This document shows, one piece after another, positions 18,259 to 26,925 of a DNA stretch of 64,000 nucleotides. Position 1 is the first letter of the stretch. Every line of letters starts with the position of its first letter. The translations under genes were made by a program, and so were the position numbers. The notes beneath the pieces are model-generated. The model made no database searches and was not told the DNA's origin. It saw only the letters and a list, made by a program, of their open reading frames with translations. The DNA is from Thiocapsa rosea. GTDB taxonomy: Bacteria > Pseudomonadota > Gammaproteobacteria > Chromatiales > Chromatiaceae. The stretch is from positions 1,472,501 through 1,536,500 of the forward strand of contig NZ_RBXL01000001.1 in assembly GCF_003634315.1 (NCBI RefSeq), given 5' to 3'.

Positions 18259-20844
18259 CTAATCGACCGCCGTACTCGACGCGGTGGTGTTATTGCTGCA
18301 CGACCCCGTCCCTACGCAAGGAGTGCCTGTTGTCCCCGAGGAGGTCGCGTAGCAACCATACTCAGGTTCACTTTCCTCTCCGCTGACATAGCTGGGAATG
18401 CAGGCGCATGCCAGAGCCACCTCGTTACCATTATCATTCAACCCTACGACGACACCGCCGGTAGCGCTCTGGTCCTGGACACAATTGTTGTAGTCCAAGA
18501 CCACCTCGGCCGTAGTAGTATTCTGGCTTGCGCACACCAGCGACACACTGTTTGGCCCATCACGCCAGTCATCCTCAATTCCGTTTTGCTCACCTCCGGA
18601 TATCACAAAATTAACATTCGAGCCCGCTTGACAGGTCGCCACATTCAGGGAGGCATTGTAATTAGGATCAGCATTGGAACCCTGATTAACATCAAGATCC
18701 CCCTCACATCCCGATTGCCAGCCTTTACTCGACAGCATTCCCGTTGTCGAATCATACTGCACATTAAGCGGTTCATAAGTTAACGTGCCGCAGGTAGGGC
18801 TTCCATAGCTCGCCGTGGCGTTTATGATTTCGGGCTGCGTCGTTGGGGGGGCCGAAGCATTAACATAGTTCACAAGCGTCAACGCACCTGTGTTTAGATT
18901 GAAAGTCGTCGAAATCTGCGCGATATTCGTATCATTATTGATCAAAGTCGGCGGCTGAAAGGTCCAGGTTGAGGGATTCTGAATCGCGAGCTGGCCGTTG
19001 CTGTCGGTGCCGACCGTGGATCCAGTCATGACCGCATCCCAGATATTCAATTGGTTCCCCGTTAAACCACGATTGCTACAGTAGTCATCACCCCCCGAAC
19101 CATACTTTAAGCAAACGTTGGAATACTGGCCACCTGCTTGCGTGGCGCTACTGACACTACCAGAGCTGGTAAGATATGTGCATTCAGTATTCGGGCTAAA
19201 TAAGTTCGCTGACACTTGTATGTCCGAGCAGGCTCCTGGAGTACCAGCCTCTGTCGTGTATATCAGTGCATTGGACCATAACGGATTGGGGTTACCGGTA
19301 TTCGAGGTGAAGGAATTGACTTGGTACTGAACGTAGAAATTAGTCAGCATCAGGCCGAGCAGATTCGACGAGGCGAAGGTGCTGTTGTAGGCCAGGGGTG
19401 CGGTCTGCGTCGTCGGCGCACCCATGGTGGTGTTGGTGGTGTAGGCGCTGTTGATGGCGTTGTCCCCGGCCGTCTGCAAGCCACCGGTGGTGGTATTGAC
19501 GGCGGTCTGGATCCCGACCTGGGCCGCGTCGCTTGCCCCTCCGGTCGCCACCGCTGCACCGACATCGATTGCCGTCATGGTCACATTGAACAGCGCCGAA
19601 AAGACTTTACCCCAGAAGCTCTCATGGTCGTTGGCTTGGCTGGCGGCAGTGATTGCCTCGTTGACGACATAGCCCGCCTGGGCGGTCGAGTACATCAGGC
19701 TATCGATATAGTTTTGGGCATTGGAAGACGATGGAAACACTCCTGCAGTTGGTAAGTTTGGTGGGTTAATGGTGCTGATGTTATCACCATTCGTTAAGGT
19801 ACTGTCGCCCAGCAGATTGCTTTGCGAAGTTGCCAGATACCAGAGCGTCTTTGCGGCAAAACTGCTTATGATAAAGGGATCTCCGATGGCAAAGGTCAAA
19901 TGAGCGCCATAGATATAGGACTGCCACTGGGTATTGCCGTTGTTGTTTTCCTGTTGCGGTTGGGTGTAGCTGGACAGATTGACCGGGAACATACTCGGTA
20001 CCAGGCTGTACACAGCTTGGGTATTGGCGCCTTGGGTATTGGGGTTTTCAATACCCAACCAGAGACCACCGGTCCCCACATAATTTGCGTCGGCCGGATT
20101 CTGGTTCAGGTTGAAGACCATGTCCTCGCTGCTGACAAAACCCTGGCCGTTGACATTGCCCGAGGGTGAGGGTGGATTGTAGTAAGGCCCAACATTCGTG
20201 GGCGGCGCGGGCGGGTTGATCAGGGCATTTGACACGAAGTAATCTTGGGCGTGCCACAACAGCCCGGAGCCAAGACTATCGCCGGCCGAGGCGAGGTTAG
20301 CCATCACAATGGGATCACCGCCGATACAGTTGATCTCCCAACTATCGCCGGCCGCGGCAGGGTTCGGCTGGCTGCCTATTTGGATCGTGGGTTCCACGAA
20401 CGAGATGCCTTTGCCGACGCCTATAGAAGTTGGCGAATATGGATAGTTTAGGGCGGCCCCCATACTCACGCCCGTACCCGAACCCGAGTAGTTGTAAATC
20501 TCCTGCATCGGCGAGCTGTCTCCGTAGAAGACAACGTATGGCCAAGGCTTAATACCAGGGCCGTTGAGGGAGAATTGACCGAAGAATCCAGGGGTTATTA
20601 CGTTGCCGTCGAAGAGACTGTTCCAACCTGCGCTAGCAGCCATTGAGCTGGAATCCATAGTCGTAGACGTATTCGGGGTCGCCCCATAGGCCGTCAGGGT
20701 GCAGTTATTCCCGCTGAGGTTGAAGATCGAGTAGGACAAGGCGCCGCTCTTGGCATTCCAGGTTGCGAAACCATCGGCGCCTGAAGAGGTGCTCAATCCG
20801 CACAGCGACGATGCCGCGAGGCAAATCAGAAGTTGGCGTTTCAT
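18259..20844 (-). CDS. Large secreted protein of unknown function
   Basis: The 861-residue protein has a clear signal peptide (MKRQLLICLAASSLCGLS...) and is rich in Asn, Ser, Thr, Gly and Tyr, as in extracellular beta-rich proteins. A glycine/alanine-rich hydrophobic stretch lies mid-protein (DVGAAVATGGASDAAQVG). The last ~150 residues hold repeated cysteines (SLVCASQ, YNNCVQD, LACACIPS, YGCYATS) suggesting disulfides. I recognise no family. Base composition is visibly more AT-rich than neighbours, which suggests acquisition by transfer. It follows the lipoprotein gene at 20884 by 39 bp, probably in one operon. Confidence 0.75.
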   Translation of the reverse strand: MKRQLLICLAASSLCGLSTSSGADGFATWNAKSGALSYSIFNLSGNNCTLTAYGATPNTSTTMDSSSMAASAGWNSLFDGNVITPGFFGQFSLNGPGIKPWPYVVFYGDSSPMQEIYNYSGSGTGVSMGAALNYPYSPTSIGVGKGISFVEPTIQIGSQPNPAAAGDSWEINCIGGDPIVMANLASAGDSLGSGLLWHAQDYFVSNALINPPAPPTNVGPYYNPPSPSGNVNGQGFVSSEDMVFNLNQNPADANYVGTGGLWLGIENPNTQGANTQAVYSLVPSMFPVNLSSYTQPQQENNNGNTQWQSYIYGAHLTFAIGDPFIISSFAAKTLWYLATSQSNLLGDSTLTNGDNISTINPPNLPTAGVFPSSSNAQNYIDSLMYSTAQAGYVVNEAITAASQANDHESFWGKVFSALFNVTMTAIDVGAAVATGGASDAAQVGIQTAVNTTTGGLQTAGDNAINSAYTTNTTMGAPTTQTAPLAYNSTFASSNLLGLMLTNFYVQYQVNSFTSNTGNPNPLWSNALIYTTEAGTPGACSDIQVSANLFSPNTECTYLTSSGSVSSATQAGGQYSNVCLKYGSGGDDYCSNRGLTGNQLNIWDAVMTGSTVGTDSNGQLAIQNPSTWTFQPPTLINNDTNIAQISTTFNLNTGALTLVNYVNASAPPTTQPEIINATASYGSPTCGTLTYEPLNVQYDSTTGMLSSKGWQSGCEGDLDVNQGSNADPNYNASLNVATCQAGSNVNFVISGGEQNGIEDDWRDGPNSVSLVCASQNTTTAEVVLDYNNCVQDQSATGGVVVGLNDNGNEVALACACIPSYVSGEESEPEYGCYATSSGTTGTPCVGTGSCSNNTTASSTAVD

Positions 20845-20908
20845 GTCAATACCCTCGTGGCAACTTGAAGTTGACGTTTCATGTCAATACCCTCGTGGCA
20901 ACTTGAAG
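20833..20908 (-). repeat. 38-bp tandem duplication at an operon junction
   Basis: Two copies (20833-20870 and 20871-20908) differ at one base. The unit spans the end of the upstream lipoprotein gene (codons for KLPRGY and its stop) plus the ATGAAACG start of the next gene. The duplication therefore creates a second in-frame-looking ATG at 20882 that opens a 13-codon frame (MKRQLQVATRVLT) ahead of the true start at 20844. Confidence 0.85.
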
Positions 20909-22182
20909 TTGACGTTCTTGACCTCGAAACTGTTGCCGATCGCATTGGCGGAAATGCCCGACATTCCGTAGAGGTTGTGGTAGGTGAAATAGGTACCCTT
21001 GTTGACCTTGAAACCGGTCAGCCGACTTTTTGCGAAGGTACAGTCGGTCAACAGGTCTGACTCCGGAAGTCCGCCCTGCGCCAGCGAAACACCGCAGACC
21101 TTGCCGTTGTAGCGAAACTTGAAGGGGACGATGTAGGTGTAATTGCCGGGTCCGTAGAAGGCCAGCGCCGGATGCGCGGTCTCGTCCGGGTTGGCGATCC
21201 CTTGATGCAACCTCCACAGATCGAGCCAGCCCATCCGGGTAATGCCGTGCATGGCCGGCGACATCGCCGTCAGCGCGCTGACGCCATTGCGATGAACGTA
21301 GGTCTCCAACTCGCTCAGGAGCTGCGCGCCGATATCTTGGATGCCGATCGTATAGCCCTGACCGGAGACCGCATTGAAGGTGGTGCCGCCGATTTCGCAG
21401 GTCGGGCTCGACTGCTCGCTATCCGTGGTGGGAACGACGACGAAATTGCCCGGCAGGTAGGAATGAAAACCGGCTTTAATGAATTCCGCCGTGCATCCGC
21501 CGTTGTTGGTGCCGGGCAAGGCTTGGAAGCGCTGCACCTTATAGGTCTGGGTCGACGTCCGAGGGGAGTACGGCCATTGCGGTTTGGAGGGGACGGACAA
21601 GGTCATGGTCTTGACCCATGTCACCCGCCCGGCGCGCACGGTCACCTTGGCCGGATTCTGGGCGTCGATCCCGGTGGACTTGAAGATCTCATAGGCACCG
21701 GGCGCTAGGTTAAGCACCAGGTTGGGCGAAACCAGGATGCCGCTCTCGGGCGCGCCGGCGCCCCTTTCCTTGACCGGACGGACGTAGAACTCACCGCTGC
21801 CTCCCGGTTTGGTGCTGACCAACAGGCACAGACCGCCCTGTTCGGACGGCAACGCCGAGGTTTGCTCGCAGTCCGCCGGAAAGCGTGGGGTGAAGCCTTT
21901 CAGACTGATCGCCCGTCGCGCGCCCGGCTCCACCGGAAGGCGCGGGTCGGGGTCGCTCGGATTGGTCGGATTGGTCGGATTCGTCGGATTGCTCGGATCC
22001 GACGACGACCCGTCCCCGTCCTTGCATGAGGCCAGCAGCATCGGCAAGAGGACGGCCAGGGTCAGCGCCAGAGTCAGTGACGGCCGCAGGCGTTGCGGAG
22101 GGTTCCGTTTGAACGTATTCGTCGGGTCGGCGCCCCCGAGCGTTGATTGTCGGGGGGCTGATCGTGCTGCGTGCTTGGCCAT
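20884..22182 (-). CDS. Predicted lipoprotein of unknown function
   Basis: The 432-residue protein has a long basic n-region, a hydrophobic helix (LTLALTLAVLLPMLLASC) and a lipobox at LLASC. The mature protein begins with a low-complexity linker of Asn-Pro-Thr repeats (PTNPTNPTNP). The rest contains a small PEGA-like beta region (LVLNLAPGAYEIFKS) and a C-terminal part with CGVSLAQGGLPESD and several cysteines. No family is recognised. The ATG at 22182 is preceded by GGGAGAG. The promoter lies in the 300-bp repeat copy 2. Probably exported together with the protein at 18259. Confidence 0.75.
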   Translation of the reverse strand: MAKHAARSAPRQSTLGGADPTNTFKRNPPQRLRPSLTLALTLAVLLPMLLASCKDGDGSSSDPSNPTNPTNPTNPSDPDPRLPVEPGARRAISLKGFTPRFPADCEQTSALPSEQGGLCLLVSTKPGGSGEFYVRPVKERGAGAPESGILVSPNLVLNLAPGAYEIFKSTGIDAQNPAKVTVRAGRVTWVKTMTLSVPSKPQWPYSPRTSTQTYKVQRFQALPGTNNGGCTAEFIKAGFHSYLPGNFVVVPTTDSEQSSPTCEIGGTTFNAVSGQGYTIGIQDIGAQLLSELETYVHRNGVSALTAMSPAMHGITRMGWLDLWRLHQGIANPDETAHPALAFYGPGNYTYIVPFKFRYNGKVCGVSLAQGGLPESDLLTDCTFAKSRLTGFKVNKGTYFTYHNLYGMSGISANAIGNSFEVKNVNFKLPRGY

Positions 22183-22206
22183 AGGGCTCTCCCGCATCCT
22201 CTTGAG

Positions 22207-22505
22207 ATCGTGTAGTCGGCCGGACGACGGGGCCGCGGACCGAAGGCCGAGGCAGGCGGGGCTCAAACAGTGGGGGGAACACAGAGCCACGCCTGCCGCG
22301 GGGTCATGCTGCGGGGCGAGACCGACAAGCGGATCGATGCGCCGTGGGGGCGGAATGACGGGCGGGAAAGAGAGAGGGATTCTCGGAGGCCGCACCGGCA
22401 ATCCAGCGCCGTTTCACCGAAGGCGAGCCGCAAACCCTGCAACACTTGAGGATTATAGGAACCCCGTCGACCGGGACTTCTAACAATATTCTGACAATTG
22501 ATGGC
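22207..22505 (-). repeat. 300-bp direct repeat, copy 2 (promoter and leader region)
   Basis: This is the second copy of the segment at 17652-17955, filling the gap between the lipoprotein gene and the response regulator gene. Long identical blocks include the stretch around GCAATCCAGCGCCGTTTCACC. It would be transcribed as a leader of about 265 nt ahead of the lipoprotein gene. Confidence 0.75.
22452..22496 (-). promoter_or_regulatory. Predicted promoter with OmpR-type direct repeat
   Basis: On the minus strand TGTCAGAA (22496-22489) and TGTTAGAA (22485-22478) form a direct repeat with 11-bp period, followed 20 nt later by a perfect TATAAT (22457-22452). No good -35 box is present, which suits an activated promoter. 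Both features are kept in repeat copy 1. The adjacent response regulator is the natural candidate to bind. Confidence 0.5.
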
Positions 22506-22517
22506 GAGGCGTCGCCT

Positions 22518-23258
22518 TCAGCGGGATCGCCCCCAGACATAGCCGGCGCCGTAGACACTGTCGAACGGTGCGGGCTGGTCGGTCGCTTGAGCAATCTTCC
22601 GCCTCAGGCGCGAGACACTGGTGTGCAGACGGGCACTCGAATAATAGCTTTCGCGATGCCCGAGACCGGCGATGACCGCAGCGCGGCTTACGGCCTCGGG
22701 CGCCTGACCGCGGAGCAGGCAGACGAACCTCAGCTCCGTCTCGGTCAAGGAGATGACCAGCTGATCATCGAGAACCAGGGTGCGCGCCTCCTCATGGATG
22801 GCCCAGCGATTGTCCATCGGCGCGGACAGCCCCCCCTCCGCCGTCCCCGCGCGATGGGCGTAGCGGCACAGCTCGCGCGCCAGCAACGCCTCCAGCTCCT
22901 CGGGCTCGAAGGGCTTGGTGAGATAATGATCGAAGCCCGAGCGCAACCCTTTCAAGCGGTCGTCGAGATCGCAACGACCGGACGTGCAGACGATGGGCAA
23001 CAGCGGATCGCCGACACGTAATGCCTCGAGCAGTGAATAGCCGTCGCCGTCGGCCAGCGTCAGGTCCAAAACAACCGCGTCGAACCGACAGGCCGCCATG
23101 TGCGCGCGCGCCGCATCCTCACCGGTGACCAAATCGACTCGGTACCCGAAACTCTCCAGAAAACGCGCCAACTGAGGACCGCCGACGGCATCGTCCTCCA
23201 CCACGAGGACGCGTTTGGGCGAATCGATCCGTTCCGGTGCATCGGGCTGCCGCGACAT
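22518..23258 (-). CDS. OmpR-like response regulator
   Basis: The 246-residue protein has a receiver domain (VLVVEDDAVGG acidic pair, phospho-acceptor Asp in AVVLDLTLADGDG, Lys in YLTKPFEPEEL) and a C-terminal winged helix with VSRLRRKIAQATDQ and YGAGYVWG. It is encoded 10 bp downstream of its kinase. The gene's 3' end lies 13 bp from the 300-bp repeat that carries the lipoprotein promoter. Confidence 0.88.
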   Translation of the reverse strand: MSRQPDAPERIDSPKRVLVVEDDAVGGPQLARFLESFGYRVDLVTGEDAARAHMAACRFDAVVLDLTLADGDGYSLLEALRVGDPLLPIVCTSGRCDLDDRLKGLRSGFDHYLTKPFEPEELEALLARELCRYAHRAGTAEGGLSAPMDNRWAIHEEARTLVLDDQLVISLTETELRFVCLLRGQAPEAVSRAAVIAGLGHRESYYSSARLHTSVSRLRRKIAQATDQPAPFDSVYGAGYVWGRSR

Positions 23259-23268
23259 GAATCCCCCG

Positions 23269-25170
23269 TTAAAAAGCGTGCGAATCGGCGCTGCGAAGAC
23301 GGGTCACCAGAACCCGAAACCCGGCACCCTGAGGACGCCGAGGGATGTACTCGATGGTGCCGCCGAGCGATTCCACGGCGCTGCGACTCGCCCAGAGCCC
23401 CAAACCCCACCCGGGGATGTGGCTGTGCCGCGGATCGCGCCAGAACTGGTCGAAGATGCGCTCGGCATCCGACGCCGCGATGCCCTGCCCCTGGTCCGCG
23501 ACCTCCAGTTCCAGCCGCTCGGGCGTGCTCGACAGGCTCATGCGCACGCGCCCCCGGCCACCGTATTTGAAGGCATTGTCGAGCAGGTTGGTCAGCACCA
23601 GCACCAGACGCGAGGCATCGACCAAATGGGTCGCCGCCCCGGATGCGGCGCACACCTCGAGGTCGAGCCTGGCCGGATCGATGCGTCCGGCCAAGGTGCC
23701 CTGCACCTGAGCCACCTTCTCGCGCAGGTCGTAGGTGTAATCCGCCGCGGTGCTGTCCGTAAAGGCGTCGCGCTGCCGCTGGATGCCCCGCACGATGTCG
23801 GAGAGCTGATTGGAGATCCGGATCAGATCCGTCGCCGCATCCTCCGGACTCAGCACGCCGCGTCGCAGATTCGTGGCGACAAACCGCAACGAGGATGCCG
23901 GGTTGCGAATCTCGTGCGACACCACTTTCAACAAGCCGCTGAACTTCCGCGCCAGGGCAGCGAGGCGCAACCGAGCCTGCCGCGCCCCTTCCAGGCGTCG
24001 CGTCTGCTTCGGCACCTCGGCCAGCAGACGACCGCTGACCGTAAGGACCGCGATCAGCATCAATGACTGCATCACGAGGTTGATCGGCCAGAAATAGGCC
24101 ACTGCAAGGCTTGCCAGCCCCGGGAACCAGGTTCTGGCCACCACCGCGATGCCGGTCGCGCAGGTCGCGAGCAGATACGCCAAGGCGATGCGTCCGAGCG
24201 CCGAGGTTCCGCGCCACTGCAAGGGCCCGTAGATCAGAACGAAGGCGATGAAGGCGAGTTGGACGCTGTTGTTGAACCAGGCGATCGATGGGTGCAGATC
24301 CGTGAAACCGACCGGCGACAACAGCAGCGCAAGCCAGGCCAGGGTGAACCAGAATCGCCGCAGGCACCAGCGCGACGGCGGGGGCCGGACGATGAGATAG
24401 AACGCGAAGATCAGCGCGGCGCTGATCAGATAGGCCAGGACGTTGGAAACGCGGCCGGTCATCCAAGCGGGAACGGATGGCAGGAAGTAGGCCAGTTGAC
24501 CGATGCTTGCAAGCCCGGTCACGCCGAACGGCACGCTGAGCATCACGAAGGCAAGAAAACGCCGGTCGCGGGTCGCTACCCCCGCGAACAGCATCAGCAG
24601 GGCAAACAGGCCCGCCAAGGCTGCCAACATTCCGCCGATCAGCAGACTTCGGGCCTGTCCCAGCGCGAAGCTGGCCGCATCGGTCACGCCCGGCAGCAGG
24701 CTGAGCTGGCCGATGGTGGTCACGCGCAGCATCAACGCATGGTCGACGAGGAGGTCGGGCTCGAGCCGAAACGCCAGGGTCGCGCCGATCACGTCGCGCT
24801 CGCCCAAAGGCAGGGTGTCGCCGGTGCGCGGGCGCGGCGGCGCCAGCGTGCCGTCCGGAGCGAGATAGGCCAGCTCCACCAGATCCAGATTTGCGACGTT
24901 GAGGGTCAGGATCGGCGCCGGCGGCAGCCGAGCGATGTCGGGGCCGAGCGGCAAAGCAACGAACCAGCGTGCACGCGGCTGATGGCCGAGATGAATATCG
25001 GTGCGGACCGGCGGCAGATCCTGGTTCACGACCAGGGAAACAGCCTCCTCCCAGCCATGCACCTGCTCGGGCAGAACACTGAACCCGAGCGGCACCGATG
25101 ACACTGCCGATGCCGCCCCGGATCCGAGCAGCAGGATCGAGAGCAGGAACCCGGCCAAGGCTTTGGTCAA
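23269..25170 (-). CDS. 7TMR-DISM sensor histidine kinase
   Basis: The 633-residue kinase has a signal peptide and a periplasmic beta-sandwich sensor (about 30-175, with PRARWFVALPL). Seven or eight membrane helices follow (about 180-390) in the 7TMR-DISM arrangement, then the H-box VVSHEIRNPASSLRF near residue 413, the N-box LTNLLDNAFKYG, and the ATP-lid motifs DQGQGIAASD and GWGLGLWASR. Such sensors bind carbohydrate-like or other small ligands. The start is a TTG codon. It lies directly upstream of its response regulator. Confidence 0.85.
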   Translation of the reverse strand: MTKALAGFLLSILLLGSGAASAVSSVPLGFSVLPEQVHGWEEAVSLVVNQDLPPVRTDIHLGHQPRARWFVALPLGPDIARLPPAPILTLNVANLDLVELAYLAPDGTLAPPRPRTGDTLPLGERDVIGATLAFRLEPDLLVDHALMLRVTTIGQLSLLPGVTDAASFALGQARSLLIGGMLAALAGLFALLMLFAGVATRDRRFLAFVMLSVPFGVTGLASIGQLAYFLPSVPAWMTGRVSNVLAYLISAALIFAFYLIVRPPPSRWCLRRFWFTLAWLALLLSPVGFTDLHPSIAWFNNSVQLAFIAFVLIYGPLQWRGTSALGRIALAYLLATCATGIAVVARTWFPGLASLAVAYFWPINLVMQSLMLIAVLTVSGRLLAEVPKQTRRLEGARQARLRLAALARKFSGLLKVVSHEIRNPASSLRFVATNLRRGVLSPEDAATDLIRISNQLSDIVRGIQRQRDAFTDSTAADYTYDLREKVAQVQGTLAGRIDPARLDLEVCAASGAATHLVDASRLVLVLTNLLDNAFKYGGRGRVRMSLSSTPERLELEVADQGQGIAASDAERIFDQFWRDPRHSHIPGWGLGLWASRSAVESLGGTIEYIPRRPQGAGFRVLVTRLRSADSHAF

Positions 25171-25465
25171 GATGTCGGAGCTCGCTTGTTGTTGAATGCA
25201 TCGAGCCTCTTCGTCTCCGGCTCGTCCGCCTCGCCTTCCAGCGCAGTAGTCTAACCGACCCGGGATTTGGTGCTGCGATGGTTATCCCGCCCGGGCGCGT
25301 CCTGCTGGTTGCGCCCGAGGCAACGGCGCCGGACCTCCGACCGGAGCCGATTGGTTGACTGCTATACTCTTATACCGACAGCGGAATTGGAGTCCTTGGT
25401 GAGCGCGGAGTCGTTCCGGATCGGAACACAACAACAATAACGACAACCACCAAAGGAATCAGAAG

Positions 25466-26521
25466 ATGACGACCAACCCCAACAGCCGAATATCCGCCCT
25501 GTCCGTTATGTTTGCGGCCACCTGCACGATTGCCGCTCCCGGATATGCCGCCCGGCCACTTGAGACGGTGACTGCAATCGCCTTCGACACGGCACCGACC
25601 CTGGACGGCGTTGCCGACGACGCGGTTTGGAACGCAGCCGTGCCGGCCAAGCTCCATTTCAAAAAGGGTGCGAATTTCGGCGAAAAGGGCCGCACCGACG
25701 GCACCATTCGCGCAGCACGCGTGGGCGACGAGCTCTTTTTGCTTTTGGAATACGAGGATCCGACCCATTCGGAGCGGCGCTCGCCCTACGTCAAACAGGC
25801 CGACGGATCCTGGAAGAAGCTCAAGGATCCCGACGACACGGGCGGCGACAACAACCGTTACTACGAAGACAAGGCGGCCCTGATCTGGCCGATCGACAAC
25901 TCCATCCCTGATTTCGAGGCCGATGGCTGCTTCGCGGCCTGTCACGACGACGAGCCGCCGAAACCCTACGGCAACAAGTACACCGAGAACGACGGCGAGC
26001 GCGGCGATATGTGGCACATCAAGAGCGTGCGCACCGGCCCCGTCGGACAGGTCGACGACCAGTGGCTGGACCACACCCGCTTCGATCCGGAGACTGCGAA
26101 GAACGCCGGGCGAAAAACCGATGCCAAGACGGGCGGTGGCTATACCGACATCGCGCTGGTCGATGGAATTCCCGAGTTCATGGCCGGCGACGGCAAGGCC
26201 GCCAACAAGGGCGGGGCCTATTGGGTCATGGCTGACGACAAGGCCCCTTTCGACGACAGTCGATTCGAGCCCGGCGACGAGGTTGCCTCCATCATGATCG
26301 CCCCCTTCGAAGGCGATCGCGGCGATATCGCGCTCGGGCTGGCTTGGAGCGACGGCGTCTGGACCATGGAGATGCGGCGCAAGCTGGTCACGGGCAGCGA
26401 GACCGACGTGCAGTTCGCGGATTTGTCGGCGGCCTACCCGTTCGGCGTCTCGGTGTTCGACAATGCCCAGGTCCGGCATGCCTTCATGCAGAAGCCGCTC
26501 GCGCTGGTGTTCGAGGAATAG
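25466..26521 (+). CDS. EB_dh-type haem-binding periplasmic protein
   Basis: The 351-residue protein has a signal peptide and a beta-sandwich haem-binding domain of the ethylbenzene dehydrogenase gamma-subunit/cytochrome c-552 type (PF09459). Support comes from the family N-terminal strand pattern APTLDGVADDAVWNAA and the segment DKAALIWPIDNSIPDF. Residues 155-160 are CFAACH, a C-x3-C-H variant that could attach or contact haem. AAAGGA precedes the ATG. No molybdoenzyme partner is adjacent, so it may act as a stand-alone electron carrier. The 295-bp gap upstream holds no gene. Confidence 0.75.
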   Translation: MTTNPNSRISALSVMFAATCTIAAPGYAARPLETVTAIAFDTAPTLDGVADDAVWNAAVPAKLHFKKGANFGEKGRTDGTIRAARVGDELFLLLEYEDPTHSERRSPYVKQADGSWKKLKDPDDTGGDNNRYYEDKAALIWPIDNSIPDFEADGCFAACHDDEPPKPYGNKYTENDGERGDMWHIKSVRTGPVGQVDDQWLDHTRFDPETAKNAGRKTDAKTGGGYTDIALVDGIPEFMAGDGKAANKGGAYWVMADDKAPFDDSRFEPGDEVASIMIAPFEGDRGDIALGLAWSDGVWTMEMRRKLVTGSETDVQFADLSAAYPFGVSVFDNAQVRHAFMQKPLALVFEE

Positions 26522-26664
26522 GGCGCGCGGCGTCGGCTTTCTCGAGAGAGTCTCCTGCCTCCTGCGTCGAGTCGCGGTTGACAGGCGTGGATGTTGACCC
26601 GGGCGGGGACAATCACTCGGCCGGCGCGCTGCCGGGTTTCGGTCTGATGCCCTTGGAGCGGACT

Positions 26665-26693
26665 GGATGGGTTTCGCTTCGCTCTACCCATCC
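26665..26693. repeat. REP-like hairpin GGATGGGT...ACCCATCC
   Basis: Inverted arms GGATGGGT and ACCCATCC enclose TTCGCTTCGCTCT. The sequence resembles a widespread proteobacterial intergenic palindrome. It lies 3' of the EB_dh gene, just before a pair of TAAACCGCG elements. Confidence 0.6.
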
Positions 26694-26720
26694 GTGTTTC
26701 GGTTGTTTTTGAATCGTTCC

Positions 26721-26806
26721 TAAACCGCGCCTGGTGCGGTATACGTCATTTGTTGGAATGGCTTAGCCGCGCCAGCTCCGACGAGTGTCGGAGCTGGCGC
26801 GGTTTA
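26721..26806 (+). repeat. 86-bp TAAACCGCG element, left member of a pair
   Basis: The copy starts TAAACCGCGCCTGGTGCGGTA and ends GGAGCTGGCGCGGTTTA. Internally GCCAGCTCCGACGAGTGTCGGAGCTGGC is a strong hairpin. A 21-bp AT-rich spacer leads to the next copy. Confidence 0.8.
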
Positions 26807-26827
26807 GAGCATTAAAAAGATTAAATT

Positions 26828-26911
26828 TAAACCGCGTCTCGCCAAGATCAAGGACGTCTCCGACGCTCAACACAAAATGAAAATGACGCATTTCGCTCTG
26901 GACGCGGTTTA
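26828..26911 (+). repeat. 84-bp TAAACCGCG element, right member of a pair
   Basis: The copy starts TAAACCGCGTCTCGCC and ends CTCTGGACGCGGTTTA, 14 bp before the fieF-like GTG start. The AAGGAG ribosome site of that gene lies immediately after the element. Its right part resembles the right part of the copy at 31509-31593. Confidence 0.8.
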
Positions 26912-26925
26912 AAAAGGAGCAGCCA

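Noticed and set aside
22207-22505. Possible c-di-GMP-type riboswitch in the duplicated leader
   Set aside because: A GGGTTTGCGG...GAAA-like stretch drew attention, but the conserved core and paired tetraloop/receptor of known classes cannot be assembled. Similarity between copies is explained by duplication.
23060-25201. 713-codon minus-strand frame overlapping the sensor kinase
   Set aside because: It is an alternative frame of the same strand as the kinase; the kinase frame carries all catalytic motifs.
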